64,000 nucleotides of DNA from Strigamia acuminata (Eukaryota > Arthropoda > Chilopoda > Geophilomorpha > Linotaeniidae), in contig OX442314.1 of the NCBI GenBank assembly GCA_949358305.1, positions 31,419,118 through 31,483,117 of the forward strand, written 5' to 3'. Below are positions 63,161 through 64,000 of this stretch, in pieces (the first letter of the stretch is position 1; every line of letters starts with the position of its first letter). The notes beneath the pieces are model-generated. The model had not been told where the DNA came from, made no database searches, and worked only from the letters and a program-made list of their open reading frames with translations. Position numbers and translations under genes: made by a program.

Positions 63161-64000
63161 ATGAACAATGACGGCGACGACAATGAGGATCGTCCGACCA
63201 CTCCCGGCAAGATCGCCGTTGCGCCCGCGCCAGAAGCTGAAAACGACATCACAGACTACAACGATGACAATGACGACGAAGACGAAGACGACGACATTCC
63301 GTACATTCCCGGGATGATCGCAGTTCCGCCCGCGCCACACTACGCAGTTCCGCCCGCGCCACACTACGCAGTTCAAGAAAACGGCGACGACGACATTGCG
63401 GATCGCCCGAACATTCCCGAGATGATCGCAGTTCCGCCCGCGCCAGAAGCTGAAAACGACATCACAGAAGTATTTCATCGTAAATTAATCCAAACTATTA
63501 AATAAAATCATTAAAAGGGATTTAATTTAAATATAGGAAGTAGCTTTGATCGTTAACAAGCTTCGCGAACTGTATTGGGATTTCATAGTAGATCCGAACG
63601 AGGTTTACGCGTTGCTTGAACCAGTGAGCGCGAATGCCAACAGGACGAACATCGTGATCGATCGGATGATCGCCAAATGGCAAAAAGAACTCGAAGAAGC
63701 ACCGCTGAACATCCCGGGGGAACAGAAAGCGGACAAATACGACGAATTGCTGAATGATGTGGAGGTGGTTAGCAGAGTCGTTCGGAACAAGAGCCGGGAG
63801 GAGATCCTCGCCTATTTGGAGGCGTTCCACGCGAATCCGGACCGAGTACGCATCGTGATCGGCGAGTTGCTCGGAATGAACGGGCCGGCGCCGTTTCCTG
63901 CGGCGAATGACGTTCGGAGCGGCGGGAATGATGGGGCGTCGACGTCGGCCGAATCGATGGCGATGGAGAAAGTAAAATCGATTTTAGAGCTCTTCCCGGA
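63161..64000 (+). CDS. Acidic protein with repeated PPAP segments and helical modules (runs off window)
   Basis: ATG 63161. Exon 1 ends at GAA 63469 and a GTATTT...AATATAG intron (about 63470-63536) leads to an exon open to the window end. N-terminus: acidic with repeats of MIAVPPAP and DDNDDEDEDDD. Then two related helical units: VYALLEPVSANANRTNIVID and ILAYLEAFHANPDRVRIVIG, each with LE-x(5)-N-x-R-x-x-IVI, and then SILELFP at the edge. The unit pattern faintly recalls the N-terminal helices of RNF216-type ligases, but I cannot confirm it. Gene continues to the right. Confidence 0.6.

Overview
This is eukaryotic, metazoan DNA, most likely from an invertebrate and plausibly an arthropod. The evidence is short GT-AG introns (54-67 bases), TATA promoters, host genes of animal type (an RNF8-like FHA/RING ligase, TFIIB-like copies, C2H2 zinc-finger genes of the EKPFKCHLC type), and animal mobile elements (Polinton/Maverick, Gypsy, hAT, LINE, TA-site MITEs). 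I cannot name the species from sequence alone. About 75% of the window is mobile DNA.

Layout. 1-2.4 kb: decayed hAT transposase and LINE fragments, minus strand. 2.6-6.0 kb: RNF8-like gene ending in a long acidic repeat. 6.7-7.65 kb: palindromic MITE at a TA site. 7.9-9.6 kb: a broken TFIIB-like copy split by an 818-base hAT-type element with an exact 8-base target duplication. 9.6-11.3 kb: AT-rich, with a LINE tail. 11.4-11.7 kb: promoter of a zinc-finger gene whose coding part lies 44 kb away at 56.7 kb.

The gap between that promoter and its gene is a five-level nested insertion, and every level can be resolved by termini and target-site duplications: (1) a hAT-like foldback element, 11715-55825; (2) Gypsy A, 12855-55814, identical 132-base LTRs, TSD CTCAC, one open gag-pol; (3) a Polinton/Maverick, 17413-55566, 1.5 kb terminal inverted repeats, TSD AACCTG; (4) Gypsy B, 23182-46945, TSD TCAT, inserted a few codons before the end of the Polinton DNA polymerase gene; (5) Gypsy C, 35271-45952, TSD ACGG, inserted in the 5' LTR of Gypsy B.

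The Polinton without its guests is about 14.4 kb. It carries protein-primed polB (with N-terminal zinc fingers, frameshifted), two PC4-like single-strand DNA-binding proteins, a chromodomain integrase, a conserved virion-associated pair, an FtsK/HerA packaging ATPase, a truncated capsid-type gene and an adenovirus-type protease. It also has an unusual packed cargo cluster: AlkB dioxygenase, RNase-H-like exonuclease and BIR (IAP) protein, with overlapping stop/start codons. A GC-rich 23-24 base motif recurs upstream of polB, of the AlkB cluster and of a PC4-like gene, just before TATA boxes, which suggests a shared transcription switch. No major capsid gene is visible, so the copy looks virion-defective.

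55.8-62.4 kb: three copies of a short C2H2 zinc-finger gene and its promoter (two in divergent inverted orientation, one split by the nest and by an LTR-element fragment), plus a second TFIIB fragment. 62.6-64 kb: a small secreted protein with a 53-base intron, and an acidic gene that runs off the window.
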